Below, in pieces: positions 28,589-36,671 of a stretch of 64,000 nt of DNA (positions are counted from its first letter, which is position 1; every line of letters starts with the position of its first letter). The DNA is from JAAFHB01 sp963675995. Lineage in GTDB: Bacteria > Bacteroidota > Bacteroidia > Bacteroidales > Prolixibacteraceae. The DNA is taken from the NCBI GenBank assembly GCA_963675995.2, contig CAXXIY010000001.1, positions 620,001 through 684,000 of the forward strand, in the 5' to 3' direction. Position numbers and translations under genes: made by a program. The notes under the pieces are model-generated. The model saw nothing but the letters and a program-made list of their open reading frames with translations, made no database searches and had not been told where the DNA came from.

Positions 28589-30130
28589 ATGAAGAAGATA
28601 CTTACAATATTCGCCGCTGCACTTACCATACTCATTATCTCGTGCAGTAAGGATTTAAATCAAATTCCGATCTCACAGGGTACAACGCTCACTTTTTATC
28701 AATCTCCAAGTGATTTCATACAAGGGGTAAATGCCATCTATAGCGATTTAAGGGCTTATCCCGACAGATTACTCAACCTTTCGGAGATTCGTTCAGATAA
28801 TATTTACGGGGTATCCGATTTGGGCGTCCGCGACTGGGATCCGATCAACAGCTTTCAAAAAGCCATCACGGGTAATGCCTATGTTGAAGAAGCATGGAAT
28901 ATCGATTTTAATGGAATATCGCGTGCCAATACTGTTCTTGAACAGATTGTGAAGAATGGCACCACCATCAATTCTACCACTTTACAAACCAGGTTAGATG
29001 CTGAAGCACGATTTTTACGCGCCTTTTTCTATTTCGACCTTGTAAGGTATTTTGGTAAGGTTCCCATCATTGACCATACAGTAATTGCTTCTGAAGCAAT
29101 TACAATTCCACGAAGCCCGGTAGCAGATGTGTATAAATTGATTATTGCCGATCTTCAAAAAGCAGTAGCAAATTTACCTGCATCGTACACCGGGGTCGAT
29201 GTTGGCCGGGCAACGAAATATGCTGCAGAAGCTTTACTTGCCCAGGTTTATATGGCCCGTTCAGGCCCAACTTACGGAGTTGAAGGTCCGGGATTGGGAT
29301 TAAGCGAATGGAGTCTTGCTTTACCGTTATTGCAGGATGTGATCAGCAGTGGCCTTTTTGTTTTTAATCCAAGTTTTGCCAATATATTTTCATACTCAAA
29401 CCAAAATCCGGCGGTAAACAAAGAGGCGGTATTTGATGTGATGTATCTGGCAGGAGCAAGCACCTCCACGAGCAGTTCACTTTATGGGGCCACCTTTTGC
29501 TGGCAGCTTACCCCGGCTATTTACTTTAAGTCAATAAACGACACAAAGTCAAACGGAAGTCTGGAAGTGATCCCCGTGTCAAACGATTTATTGAGTAAAT
29601 ATGGCGCTACTGATGTTCGGAAAACATTCGCTATTCATACCGCACCTTACATAAGTTCAGGAAGCACCGAAACCCGTCCGTTTTTCCAAAAATATCTCGA
29701 TTTTACGAAGATCCCTGCTTCAAGCCGTTTCGACTGGGGTATTAACTTTATCGCCATCCGGTATACCGACATCTTGCTGCTAAAAGCCGAATGCGTTTTA
29801 AACGGCGCTCCGGGCTCACAGGCAACCGATGTAGATGCAGTGGTGAACCAGGTTAGAACCCGGGCAGGTGTTGGAACTCCGGCACTGTCGGGCGTTACGC
29901 TGGCTCAGTTGTATGAAGAACGAAGAAGAGAGTTTGCCGATGAGGGAAATCGCTGGTTTGATCTTCAGAGAAGCGGAAACCTGCTGACCATTATGAACAA
30001 CTGGATCGCCGTTGATGATGCCACGAGAAAACAGATGAACCAGGTGGTCGCGGGATATATCGTTTATCCTGTTCCGCAGTCGCAGCTCGATGCCATCCCC
30101 GGATTGTATACTCAAAATACAGGGTATTAG
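28589..30130 (+). CDS. SusD/RagB-type substrate-binding outer-membrane lipoprotein
   Basis: 513 residues. Lipobox IISC with lipid-bearing Cys19. The SusD N-terminal domain follows (YQSPSDFIQGVNAIYSDLR, RFLRAFFYFDLVRYFGKVP), and the C-terminal RagB/SusD signature is ILLLKAECVLNG with YEERRREFADEGNRWFDLQR. It caps the SusC barrel on the cell surface and binds glycan. It is the last gene of the operon, followed by a hairpin terminator. Confidence 0.95.
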   Translation: MKKILTIFAAALTILIISCSKDLNQIPISQGTTLTFYQSPSDFIQGVNAIYSDLRAYPDRLLNLSEIRSDNIYGVSDLGVRDWDPINSFQKAITGNAYVEEAWNIDFNGISRANTVLEQIVKNGTTINSTTLQTRLDAEARFLRAFFYFDLVRYFGKVPIIDHTVIASEAITIPRSPVADVYKLIIADLQKAVANLPASYTGVDVGRATKYAAEALLAQVYMARSGPTYGVEGPGLGLSEWSLALPLLQDVISSGLFVFNPSFANIFSYSNQNPAVNKEAVFDVMYLAGASTSTSSSLYGATFCWQLTPAIYFKSINDTKSNGSLEVIPVSNDLLSKYGATDVRKTFAIHTAPYISSGSTETRPFFQKYLDFTKIPASSRFDWGINFIAIRYTDILLLKAECVLNGAPGSQATDVDAVVNQVRTRAGVGTPALSGVTLAQLYEERRREFADEGNRWFDLQRSGNLLTIMNNWIAVDDATRKQMNQVVAGYIVYPVPQSQLDAIPGLYTQNTGY

Positions 30131-30167
30131 GGAATGAAGGAATAAAAAAATTAAGGAATTTTATAAT

Positions 30168-30203
30168 AAAGATCGTCATTCAATGAAATGAATGGCGGTC
30201 TTT
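30168..30203 (+). terminator. Terminator after susD-like gene
   Basis: Arm AAAGATCGTCATTCA (30168-30182) pairs, with two G-U pairs, to TGAATGGCGGTCTTT (30189-30203), and the stem runs directly into a T tract (TTTTTTT). This is a classical intrinsic terminator for the SusCD operon. Confidence 0.8.
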
Positions 30204-30362
30204 TTTTGTGCCAGGATGTTGGTGAGGGTAACTCCTGTAACCTGACTAATTCATAAACTTTGTGATGCCTTTGTGGCAATATAAGATACAGCCACAAAGA
30301 CACGAAGACTCTTCTAATTTGCACTAATTTAAAAAATTTCATGAACTATTCAGGATAAATAA

Positions 30363-30392
30363 ACATCGGAAATAGGTCAAACTTTCCGATGT
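30363..30392. terminator. Hairpin with conserved loop, upstream of antitoxin gene
   Basis: 10-bp perfect stem ACATCGGAAA / TTTCCGATGT around the loop TAGGTCAAAC. A near-identical structure lies at 31898-31927, where the stem differs by a compensated base pair. Probably a terminator-type element; here the tail is only moderately T-rich. Confidence 0.45.
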
Positions 30393-30443
30393 TATTCTGT
30401 AATCAACAACCATTGTATCTTTGTAATAAAATGAGCAATTGCC

Positions 30444-30680
30444 ATGACAACCATAGAACTAAAGAAAGTTTTGATTCATCGGGTAACTGAGATACATGAC
30501 ATTGCATTTCTCGAAGCTTTGAAGACTATTCTTGAATCGAAAACCGTAACAGAGGTTATATCTTCGACAACTGAACAACGAAACGAAATTATTGAATCCC
30601 AGAAAGAGATTGAGCAAGGTATGTACATTGAACATGAACTTTTGGATAAAAAAGTTTCGAAATGGTTAAGCGCAAAATAA
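30444..30680 (+). CDS. Putative antitoxin of a RelE/ParE-type module
   Basis: 78 residues, acidic, predicted helical (VTEIHDIAFLEALKTILESK), ending WLSAK. The stop overlaps by 19 bp the start of a RelE/ParE-like toxin frame, the usual antitoxin-first order. A -7 motif TATCTTTG lies at 30416-30423. The reading frame is intact although its toxin is broken. Assignment rests on context and size; no DNA-binding fold can be confirmed by eye. Confidence 0.65.
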   Translation: MTTIELKKVLIHRVTEIHDIAFLEALKTILESKTVTEVISSTTEQRNEIIESQKEIEQGMYIEHELLDKKVSKWLSAK

Positions 30681-30961
30681 TCTGATCACATAAAGCTGAT
30701 GTTAAGCTTTTTAAGATTCTTGAGTTTTATGCCGAAAGAAACAAGAGTAGAACTTATTCCGGTAAATTATACCAAAGGTAGAATAAAGAGCTTAAGATCC
30801 TTTTAAAGCAACCTGACGTTGGCTTAAATACAGAATTGGAATCAGTACGTGGTCTAATCGTTGACGATTATATACTTTTCTACGAATATGACCATGAAAA
30901 AATTATTGTCCATTCTATTTGGGATTGCAGACAGAACCCTGACGACCTAACCATTAAATAG
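30662..30961 (+). pseudogene. RelE/ParE-family toxin with two nonsense codons
   Basis: One frame of 100 codons starts at ATG 30662 inside the antitoxin gene and runs to TAG 30959-30961. It is interrupted only by TGA at 30683-30685 (codon 8, probably an ancestral Trp) and TAG at 30779-30781 (codon 40). Otherwise it reads as a complete RelE/ParE-type toxin: KADVKLFKILEFYAERN, LKILLKQPDVGLNTELESVR, GLIVDDYILFYEY, IIVHSIWDCRQNPDDL. No frameshifts are needed. The toxin is therefore inactive unless both stops are read through. Confidence 0.8.
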
Positions 30962-31150
30962 CCACCATTGCTAACTAAATAGTACTTCTCATAGAATGCA
31001 CGATCCGGCATGAAGCCGCGCCTATCCTACCTCATCCTCTCCAAAGGTGCGGTTAAAAAAAGATTTCCAGGATTTTCAGAAATATCTAAATTTTTTGTAT
31101 ATTTGGTTGTGTGGCACTGAATTAGATTTTATAGATTTAATTTGAAAAAA

Positions 31151-31879
31151 ATGAATGCAATTCATTTGCGTGATTACAGCTGCAAAGACGAGGAGCTCGC
31201 CCCAATTTGTAATTATGCAGACAATGGCCTCAACCGCGACCTGGCAGATTTTTCTACCTTTTCGCCTAATTTTAACAACGATTACCTGTCTGGGTTTAAA
31301 ACCCGCATTTTAAACGCTTCTGATCTGGTTGAACCTCAATCGGAGACACAGGAGTTGAAAATCATTACGCTCAGATTCCATTCCACACTCGATGGTCTTA
31401 TTGATCCGCTTAACCGGTTGACAGGTTATATTAACCTTGCAAAGCTGGAGCAAACTATTTCGTTATCCGATTTTGGTATTAAGTACCTGAGGAAATCGAT
31501 CGTTTCGGGTGATGCCGAAGGGGTGATACAGGCGCTTCATACCCTTAACGGGAATATCATCAAGTATAAGGATCTACTCAAAGCGCAGGGAATGCCTGAT
31601 GATCTGGTTGCCCGGTTTGCGAACGCAACTATAGCTGTTGCGGAAGATAAGCAAAAGCAATTCTCGATCATTAGTAACCGTAAGCACATCGTTCAGAGCA
31701 ATCTCGATTCGTTGAACGAATTATATGGTCAATTGAGCGAGATTCTTAAAGTTGGGAAAATCCTTTACAAAACTGCCGATCCATTGAAAGCAAAGGAGTA
31801 CACTTTTGCGGAATTGAAGAAACAGGTACACCGGGAAGTAAAAGCTGTCCCGGCGGTACAAAAGGTCCCGGTTAATTAA
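31151..31879 (+). CDS. Hypothetical protein
   Basis: About 242 residues from ATG 31151 (a TTG codon lies three codons upstream). No signal peptide or membrane segment; largely helical and charged, with LRFHSTLDGLIDPLNRLTGY and a Lys/Val/Pro-rich tail. I do not recognise a family. A -7-like TATATTTG lies at 31098-31105, and a clear hairpin terminator follows the stop, so it is probably a single transcription unit. It sits just left of the IS3 element. Confidence 0.65.
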   Translation: MNAIHLRDYSCKDEELAPICNYADNGLNRDLADFSTFSPNFNNDYLSGFKTRILNASDLVEPQSETQELKIITLRFHSTLDGLIDPLNRLTGYINLAKLEQTISLSDFGIKYLRKSIVSGDAEGVIQALHTLNGNIIKYKDLLKAQGMPDDLVARFANATIAVAEDKQKQFSIISNRKHIVQSNLDSLNELYGQLSEILKVGKILYKTADPLKAKEYTFAELKKQVHREVKAVPAVQKVPVN

Positions 31880-31897
31880 TCTATTTAATTAACCTTC

Positions 31898-31927
31898 ACA
31901 GCGGAAATAGGCCACACTTTCCGCTGT
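31898..31927 (+). terminator. Hairpin terminator with the same loop as 30363-30392
   Basis: 10-bp stem ACAGCGGAAA / TTTCCGCTGT, loop TAGGCCACAC, then TTTTTTTG. It resembles the hairpin at 30363 (ACATCGGAAA, loop TAGGTCAAAC): the G-C pair became T-A with compensation. Confidence 0.75.
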
Positions 31928-31932
31928 TTTTT

Positions 31933-31953
31933 TGTCTTTGAAAGCATAAGTTA
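31933..31953. repeat. Isolated 21-bp unit of the tandem array, left of the IS3 element
   Basis: The 21 nt ending GAAAGCATAAGTTAG closely match array unit 8 (33880-33900, ending GAAAGCATAGGTTAG). It shows that the IS3 element landed inside or at the edge of the array. Confidence 0.6.
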
Positions 31954-32002
31954 GGCAGTGTGTGTCCTCTTCTGAAATAGCTTGACGTAAAAACAAGTTA
32001 TT

Positions 32003-32407
32003 ATGGAAAAGTTAACACCAAACCTTACCGACAATATGGAAGGTTTCATTCAGGAAAAAGTTGATCTGAGCAAGTATGAAACGAGTTTTCGTCGCTGGTT
32101 GGTTATTGAGATTGAATCAGGTCGTATGAGTTGGCAGGAAGCCCGTTCCAGATTCAATCTGCCTTATCATTTTGAGCTTTTATACAAGAATTGGCAAAAG
32201 AAGTACAGTGATGATATTGTTGTAACTTTGCCCCTTATGAGTGCAAAAGATAGGACAAACAATCAGGAACTTGAGAAAAGGATCAAGGAGCTCGAAAAGC
32301 AGCTTGAAATAAGTCAGATGAAGGTCGTTGCATTAAATACAGTGATCGATATCGCAGAGAAAGACTATAAGCTTGAAATAAGAAAAAAATCTGGTCTCAA
32401 GCAGTGA
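32003..32407 (+). CDS. IS3-family transposase OrfA (helix-turn-helix protein)
   Basis: 134 residues, basic. A helix-turn-helix-like region lies near 35-70 (ESGRMSWQEARSRFN, YHFELLYKNWQ), followed by a coiled coil (LEKRIKELEKQLEIS) that probably mediates oligomerisation. Its stop overlaps the orfB start in GTGA (32404-32407), which suggests translational coupling rather than the AAAAAAG frameshift of classical IS3 members. Confidence 0.85.
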   Translation: MEKLTPNLTDNMEGFIQEKVDLSKYETSFRRWLVIEIESGRMSWQEARSRFNLPYHFELLYKNWQKKYSDDIVVTLPLMSAKDRTNNQELEKRIKELEKQLEISQMKVVALNTVIDIAEKDYKLEIRKKSGLKQ

Positions 32408-33330
32408 GCGTACTAACGCAGATGTATCCGAGTAATACAATGACGGAACTTTGCGGACTGTTTGGGAATAGCCGTCAGGCCTGGTACGACAGCCAAAAGA
32501 GGCATGCTACCTCTGATATGCAGGAAGTTTTTATCCTTAAGCTGGCTAAAGAACTGCGGAAGGAACATAAACGAATGGGATCAGAGAAACTTCATCACCT
32601 GATCTCTCCCAGCTTACATGAACATGGTATTAAGTATGGTAGAGATAAGTTTTATAATTTGTTAGGTGAACATGGACTACTTGTCAGACGACGCAAGTAC
32701 CGTCCGGCAACGACCAATTCGAATCATTTCTACCGCCGTTATCCCAATAAGATAAGGGATTTAAAACTGGATAAAGCGGGTCTGCTTTGGGTAAGCGATA
32801 TCACATATATCCGTACAAATTTTGGATTTGTATATCTGTCACTTATCACGGATGCCTACTCAAGAAAGATTGTTGGCTGGTGTCTTTGGCCCGATTTGAC
32901 CAGCACAGGAGCACTTAATGCGCTTAGAATGGCAGTTGAAGCAGAAGAATTTTCATCCGGGTTGATTCATCATTCAGACCGAGGGATTCAGTACTGCTGC
33001 ACCGACTATGTCGCCTTTTTACAAGGGTCAAAAATTGATATCTCGATGACCGAAAACGGCGATCCATATGAGAATGCTATCGCAGAGAGGGTCAATGGAA
33101 TATTAAAAGACGAGTACGATTTACATGCCACCTTTACAGATTATCTTCAAGCCAATGAAGCAGTTAAATCCGCTGTAAACAAATACAATAATCAGCGTCC
33201 ACATGCAAGCTGTGACTACATGGTCCCCTCTGAAGCCCATCAAAGTATCGGAGAGATGAAAAAAAGATGGTATCCTAAAAAATGGCAAAAGTCATCTAAC
33301 CATGCTATTGAAGATGCAAAGATAACCTGA
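32404..33330 (+). CDS. IS3-family transposase OrfB (DDE integrase core)
   Basis: 308 residues from GTG 32404. An HTH_21-type region (EHKRMGSEKLHHLIS) precedes the rve catalytic core. The acidic triad is visible: Asp in LLWVSDITYI, Asp in IHHSDRGIQYC and Glu in NAIAERVNGILKDEY. It appears intact, so the element may be active. Confidence 0.92.
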   Translation: MSVLTQMYPSNTMTELCGLFGNSRQAWYDSQKRHATSDMQEVFILKLAKELRKEHKRMGSEKLHHLISPSLHEHGIKYGRDKFYNLLGEHGLLVRRRKYRPATTNSNHFYRRYPNKIRDLKLDKAGLLWVSDITYIRTNFGFVYLSLITDAYSRKIVGWCLWPDLTSTGALNALRMAVEAEEFSSGLIHHSDRGIQYCCTDYVAFLQGSKIDISMTENGDPYENAIAERVNGILKDEYDLHATFTDYLQANEAVKSAVNKYNNQRPHASCDYMVPSEAHQSIGEMKKRWYPKKWQKSSNHAIEDAKIT

Positions 33331-33732
33331 CCGATCCCGCCTGCAACAAGGACAAGCCCTTCGGGTTTTGTGAAAAATCTCCACCCTTTGGGTTGTATTT
33401 TCCACAAAATCCTTGCAGCAGACAGCCTGTCAGATTTTTCAGTGCATATCAAAATCATGGAGTGGAAATCCAGCATTAAGGACAATCGTGTATGAGAAAA
33501 CAGGAATAAAAAACAGAAATCTGACCAGAATCAGGAATAAGAACCAATACTGAACCAGGAACAGGAACAACAAGAAACCTGTTGAAAAAACAAGGAAGAA
33601 ACTCCAGAATGAAGAAAAATGAAGGAAATATTTAAACATTAAAGAACAAATCAGGAATTAATTCTATGTTTGTCTTCTATTCTACAAATTAGTATCAATC
33701 CTGTCAAGCTATTTTAGGGAAGGTCAGTGATA

Positions 33733-33984
33733 AGGTGACGTGACATAGTTTAGACGTGACGTGACGTAGGTTAGACATAACGTCGCATAGGTTAGACGTG
33801 ACGTCGCATAGGTTAGACGTGACGTGATGCAGGTTAGACGTGACGTGACGTAAGTTAAGCATAACGTCGCTTAGGTAAGCCCTTCGAAAGCATAGGTTAG
33901 ACGTTCCAAAGTGTAGGAAAGCTCTTCGAAAGCCTAGGTTAGGCATTCCAAAGTGCAGGTAAGCTCTTCGAAAGTATAGGCTAG
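33733..33984. repeat. 21-bp tandem repeat array, 12 units
   Basis: Twelve contiguous units of exactly 21 bp. Units 1-7 are of a TGACGT-rich type (core ACGTGACGTCGCATAGGTTAG is unit 4, 33796-33816, apart from its last base). Units 8-12 alternate CTCTTCGAAAG... and GCATTCCAAAG... types; nearly all end in GGTTAG or GGTAAG. There are no spacers, so it is not CRISPR. The period equals seven codons, and the minus strand is open throughout, reading heptapeptides such as NLCDVTS and NLCFRRA. It ends exactly where the truncated recombinase frame begins. Confidence 0.85.
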
Positions 33985-34377
33985 GTGAAAAAGGTAATGC
34001 TCTCCTACTCGGTAGTCGCTTATCTTCAGGATTATCGCAAGTTTTACCCCAGTGATGATTGGGTATTTGCCGGACCATACAAAGAGGAGGCATTAAGTGC
34101 GCGCACGGTGCAGCAGGTAATGAAAAATGCGGTAACGAGAGCCAATCTTGAAAAAAAGGCGACAGTAAATACGCTCAGACATTCATTTGCATCTCATTTG
34201 CTTGAGCGAGGAACAGACATAAGGTACATTCAGCAATTATTAGGACATAGCAGCATTAAGACTACGATGATTTACACGCACATAACGCCTGTAGCCGCTA
34301 AGAAAATTGCAAGTCCGTTGGATCAAATACCCAAGGGAAATTTTGAAATAAAAAAGATTGATAAAAACAATAAATAG
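33985..34377 (+). pseudogene. Truncated tyrosine recombinase (C-terminal catalytic part)
   Basis: 131 residues from a GTG directly after the repeat array. It has the second catalytic box (TLRHSFASHLLERGTDIRYIQ), QLLGHSSIKTT and the Tyr in MIYTHI, then ASPLDQIP. The N-terminal core-binding domain and box I arginine are missing, and the His of HxLRH is Asn here. The region before this box has no IntI-type extra helix, so it looks Xer-like or IS91-associated rather than a genuine integron integrase. It is probably inactive. It lies upstream of the cassette array in the same direction. Confidence 0.8.
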
Positions 34378-34400
34378 TTTTTATTTGAAAGAATTGCTGT

Positions 34401-34520
34401 TACCTTTGACATAATATATAACAAAGCATTTAGTCTAAAATTAATAAAACCAGCAGATTGAAATCAGTCAAAAGTTCACAAAAGTACTATAAACTTTCTG
34501 CTACTTACTAGTTATGTGCC
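34401..34520 (+). other. Possible attI- or attC-like site before the first cassette
   Basis: Ends in GTTATGTGCC (34511-34520), which is the recombination-type core that opens cassette 1. A left core-like TATAAC lies at 34417-34422. The interior palindrome is weak (AAGCA/TGCTA-type pairing only), so this may be the primary attachment site or a decayed attC. A -7-like TACCTTTG (34401-34408) could be a cassette promoter, but no well-spaced -33 box is seen. Confidence 0.4.
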
Positions 34521-34560
34521 ATTTTAGCAGACCGCATTACCAACAAAAATCGTATGATTA

Positions 34561-35253
34561 ATGAAATATTTTAAAGTTGTCGACAATATAAATTCGGAAG
34601 TATCTATTGACACAAATAGAACGAATTACAGTTTGACTTTAGTTAATAAGGACAAATATTTAGACCTTTTGGAATTTATAACTCAATCATCAAACGAACT
34701 TGATTTACCATTAGACTTTTATTTTAGCTTAAATAACAATATAGCATTGATGGGTAACGCATATTTGCAAAATTTACCGAAATCAATTAACTATATTTTT
34801 GATGTTTTTACTTTGACAAATAATCCCAATCACAAAGGAATTTATATCAACGAAGGAGACTTAATAGATATTATTGAATATCTTGATGAAATTGGCTTTG
34901 AAGTTTTTCAAGAAGGTTTTTATTTATGGGAGCATATTTACGAAAAAATCAGAGTAACTAGTTTCCAAGATAAACCAAGCAGAGAAAATTCGTTCTTTCT
35001 ATTTGATAACTTGAACAACTGTGAATATTATATTAATAACCATAAGGGTGGCGGACAAATTTGTGAAGTCGATATTTTGGAAACACGTTCTTTATTCAAA
35101 GCTGATATGAATTTATTAGATATAATTCCAAATAATTTTACTTTCAAGCAGTCTGAAAAGCTTATAACCGATTATTGGTTAGGCAAGACAACTGACAATG
35201 CAGTATTTGAATATTTGTTTCAAGGAGTGTGTAGACTTAAACCTATAAATTAA
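34561..35253 (+). CDS. Cassette 1 protein A, unknown
   Basis: 230 residues, acidic, AT-rich coding sequence unlike the flanking chromosomal genes. No signal peptide or membrane helices. Motifs such as EYLDEIGFEVFQEGFYLWEH and KLITDYWLGKTTDNAVFEYLF are not recognised. It begins 41 bp after the cassette start core and shares the cassette with the zinc-ribbon gene 34 bp downstream. Function unknown. Confidence 0.7.
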   Translation: MKYFKVVDNINSEVSIDTNRTNYSLTLVNKDKYLDLLEFITQSSNELDLPLDFYFSLNNNIALMGNAYLQNLPKSINYIFDVFTLTNNPNHKGIYINEGDLIDIIEYLDEIGFEVFQEGFYLWEHIYEKIRVTSFQDKPSRENSFFLFDNLNNCEYYINNHKGGGQICEVDILETRSLFKADMNLLDIIPNNFTFKQSEKLITDYWLGKTTDNAVFEYLFQGVCRLKPIN

Positions 35254-35287
35254 TAAATATTGACTTTTACCCTAAAAAAAAATAACT

Positions 35288-35665
35288 ATGAAGAATAAAT
35301 CCTGTCCCAATTGTGGTTCTATGAACTATATATATGGATACAGTAATCTTAAATTTGTGAGTTCATGGGTAACTCCTGAAACTGTATTAGCTGCAGTTAG
35401 CGGTAATTATGCAAAGGCACTTGTCAAAGCAAATTTCGGATTAATTACTGCTTTTTATAATCAAGTTATCCAGGATATTCCATCGACAGCTCTACTTAGA
35501 TGTCAATCATGTAAATGCTTTATTTTGCCTTGTCCTTCATGTAACGCATTTCTTTTAGTTGAAAAGTATGCAAATATTGGAGACCTTTTTGAATGTAATA
35601 AGTGTAAAGGTAAAATGAGTGTGAGTGAAACTGATTCTAGTTTAGACACTTTTGTAAAGTATTAA
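35288..35665 (+). CDS. Cassette 1 protein B, zinc-ribbon-like
   Basis: 125 residues with three cysteine-pair groups: CPNCG near the N-terminus (Cys6, Cys9), CQSCKCFILPCPSCN in the middle and CNKCKGK near the end, which suggests one or two treble-clef or zinc-ribbon folds. The region between the first two groups is hydrophobic (ETVLAAVSGNYAKALVKANFG). I do not recognise the family. It is the second gene in the cassette and is followed by 150 bp with no gene before the attC site. Confidence 0.7.
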   Translation: MKNKSCPNCGSMNYIYGYSNLKFVSSWVTPETVLAAVSGNYAKALVKANFGLITAFYNQVIQDIPSTALLRCQSCKCFILPCPSCNAFLLVEKYANIGDLFECNKCKGKMSVSETDSSLDTFVKY

Positions 35666-35821
35666 TAATTGTATTTTGATGCTATTTGACTCAAATGAAG
35701 GACTTTAATGTTCTTTTGCAATGTTACTAAAAAACCAAAATTGAAAAGCTAACCAAAATTAAAGTAGACGCAATCATATCTGGAATGGACAATAAACAAT
35801 TAAATGGAATTAAATAAAAAC

Positions 35822-35956
35822 GGCACATAACAAGGGCTCATAAGCAATTGGGGTTTAAGTGGTTGGGCGTGCGTCGCTCTCGCTTGCAAGCTCGGTAACG
35901 GGTGATAAGTTCGCGTCCACGTAGTCCCCAACTGCTCATAGCCCCGTCCGTTATGC
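35822..35956 (+). repeat. attC-like site of cassette 1
   Basis: R''-type core in GGCACATAAC (35822-35831), R' core GTTATGC (35950-35956). The arms pair over AAC...GGGCT..AT..AGCA.TTGGGG on the left and the matching complement ending CTCATAGCCCC on the right. GGCACATAAC is the exact complement of the cassette 1 start GTTATGTGCC. Length and architecture match integron attC sites. Confidence 0.75.
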
Positions 35957-36003
35957 CGCATGTTAAAAGACACCGCAACCATATATTGACAGCAAAAATT
36001 GTA

Positions 36004-36477
36004 ATGACAAAAAGGAATAAAATCATATCATTGACAGAGGTAATTCTGGGGACAATTTTATTGACTCGTGAGATTTACCAAATGATTACTCTTCCAAGCG
36101 TTCAAGACAATTTATACGGTGGACTTGTAGACTTTTCTAAATATCAGGAGAATACATATAGTCTTGCATTTTTGTGGTTGCTTCTTTTATTGACAGGAAT
36201 TACCGGCTGGATAAATAATAAAATAAACTGGATTTTCACCCAGACTCTTTTGATAACAATATTTGGAATAGTCTCTTTGATAGTTGTTTTCCTTGGAATG
36301 AATGAGCCCTTATTTATCGTGGTTTTCTTTCTGATTTTAATTGGATTCTTCTTCCTCGAAAAACGACAATATCGAGCTAACCTTTTGGAGAAATTAGAAA
36401 TAACAAATAGAACAAAAATAATTTCAATACTTTTAGGACTGTTATGTTCTCTGATTTATTGGATTAATGAGATTTGA
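36004..36477 (+). CDS. Cassette 2 membrane protein, unknown
   Basis: 157 residues from ATG 36004, 48 bp past the R' core. Earlier in-frame codons would fall inside the attC site, so this start is preferred. About four hydrophobic segments (LAFLWLLLLLTGITGW, TLLITIFGIVSLIVVFLG, FIVVFFLILIGFFF, IISILLGLLCSLIYW). No family recognised; a small integral membrane protein carried as a single-gene cassette. Confidence 0.7.
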   Translation: MTKRNKIISLTEVILGTILLTREIYQMITLPSVQDNLYGGLVDFSKYQENTYSLAFLWLLLLLTGITGWINNKINWIFTQTLLITIFGIVSLIVVFLGMNEPLFIVVFFLILIGFFFLEKRQYRANLLEKLEITNRTKIISILLGLLCSLIYWINEI

Positions 36478-36497
36478 CATGAAAACTAAACACGACG

Positions 36498-36650
36498 GCA
36501 TAACATCAGCTACCCGGCAAGTCCGGCGGCGGTGGGTATTCAATCGGCGGCTCTCCGCTCGATTTCCTTGTCCTGCCGGACAGGAATCGAAGATCAGCGA
36601 AAGCTAAATCGCCCGCAATCCGCCCCTGCGTGTAGCTTCCTACGTTAGCA
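36498..36650 (+). repeat. attC-like site of cassette 2
   Basis: R'' GCATAAC (36498-36504) and R' GTTAGCA (36644-36650). Inner boxes CAGCTACCC and GTGTAGCTTCCTAC pair. The centre holds a second hairpin (TTTCCTTGTCC / GGACAGGAA). It shares most of its sequence with the sites ending 37831 and 38547. Confidence 0.8.
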
Positions 36651-36671
36651 GCAAATTAAGACACCCACGAT

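Larger units (their letters stand above)
31963..33726 (+). mobile_element. IS3-family insertion sequence, 1764 bp
   Basis: Imperfect 24-bp terminal inverted repeats: left TGTCCTCTTCTGAAATAGCT..., right (complement) TGACCTTCCCTAAAATAGCT..., 19 of 24 matching with the inner 12 identical. Flanked by 3-bp direct repeats GTG (31960-31962 and 33727-33729), as for many IS3 elements. Contains orfA and orfB overlapping by 4 bp, and an imperfect hairpin about 40-80 bp past orfB. The left flank carries one 21-bp repeat unit and the right flank begins the rest of that array, so the element inserted at the array's edge. Confidence 0.88.

Noticed and set aside
33733..33984. CRISPR array
   Set aside because: Units are directly adjacent with no unique spacers and no cas genes are nearby.
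33704..34093. Minus-strand frame with heptapeptide repeats (NLCDVTS / NLCFRRA types) as a protein gene
   Set aside because: Its first third is antisense to the recombinase fragment and there is no start signal. The open frame follows automatically from a 21-bp period lacking stops in one frame. Kept only as an observation on the repeat.
33985..34377. Integron integrase IntI
   Set aside because: The fragment lacks the extra helix region that IntI proteins carry before the HxLRH box and matches Xer/IS91-associated recombinases as well. It also lacks the N-terminal half.
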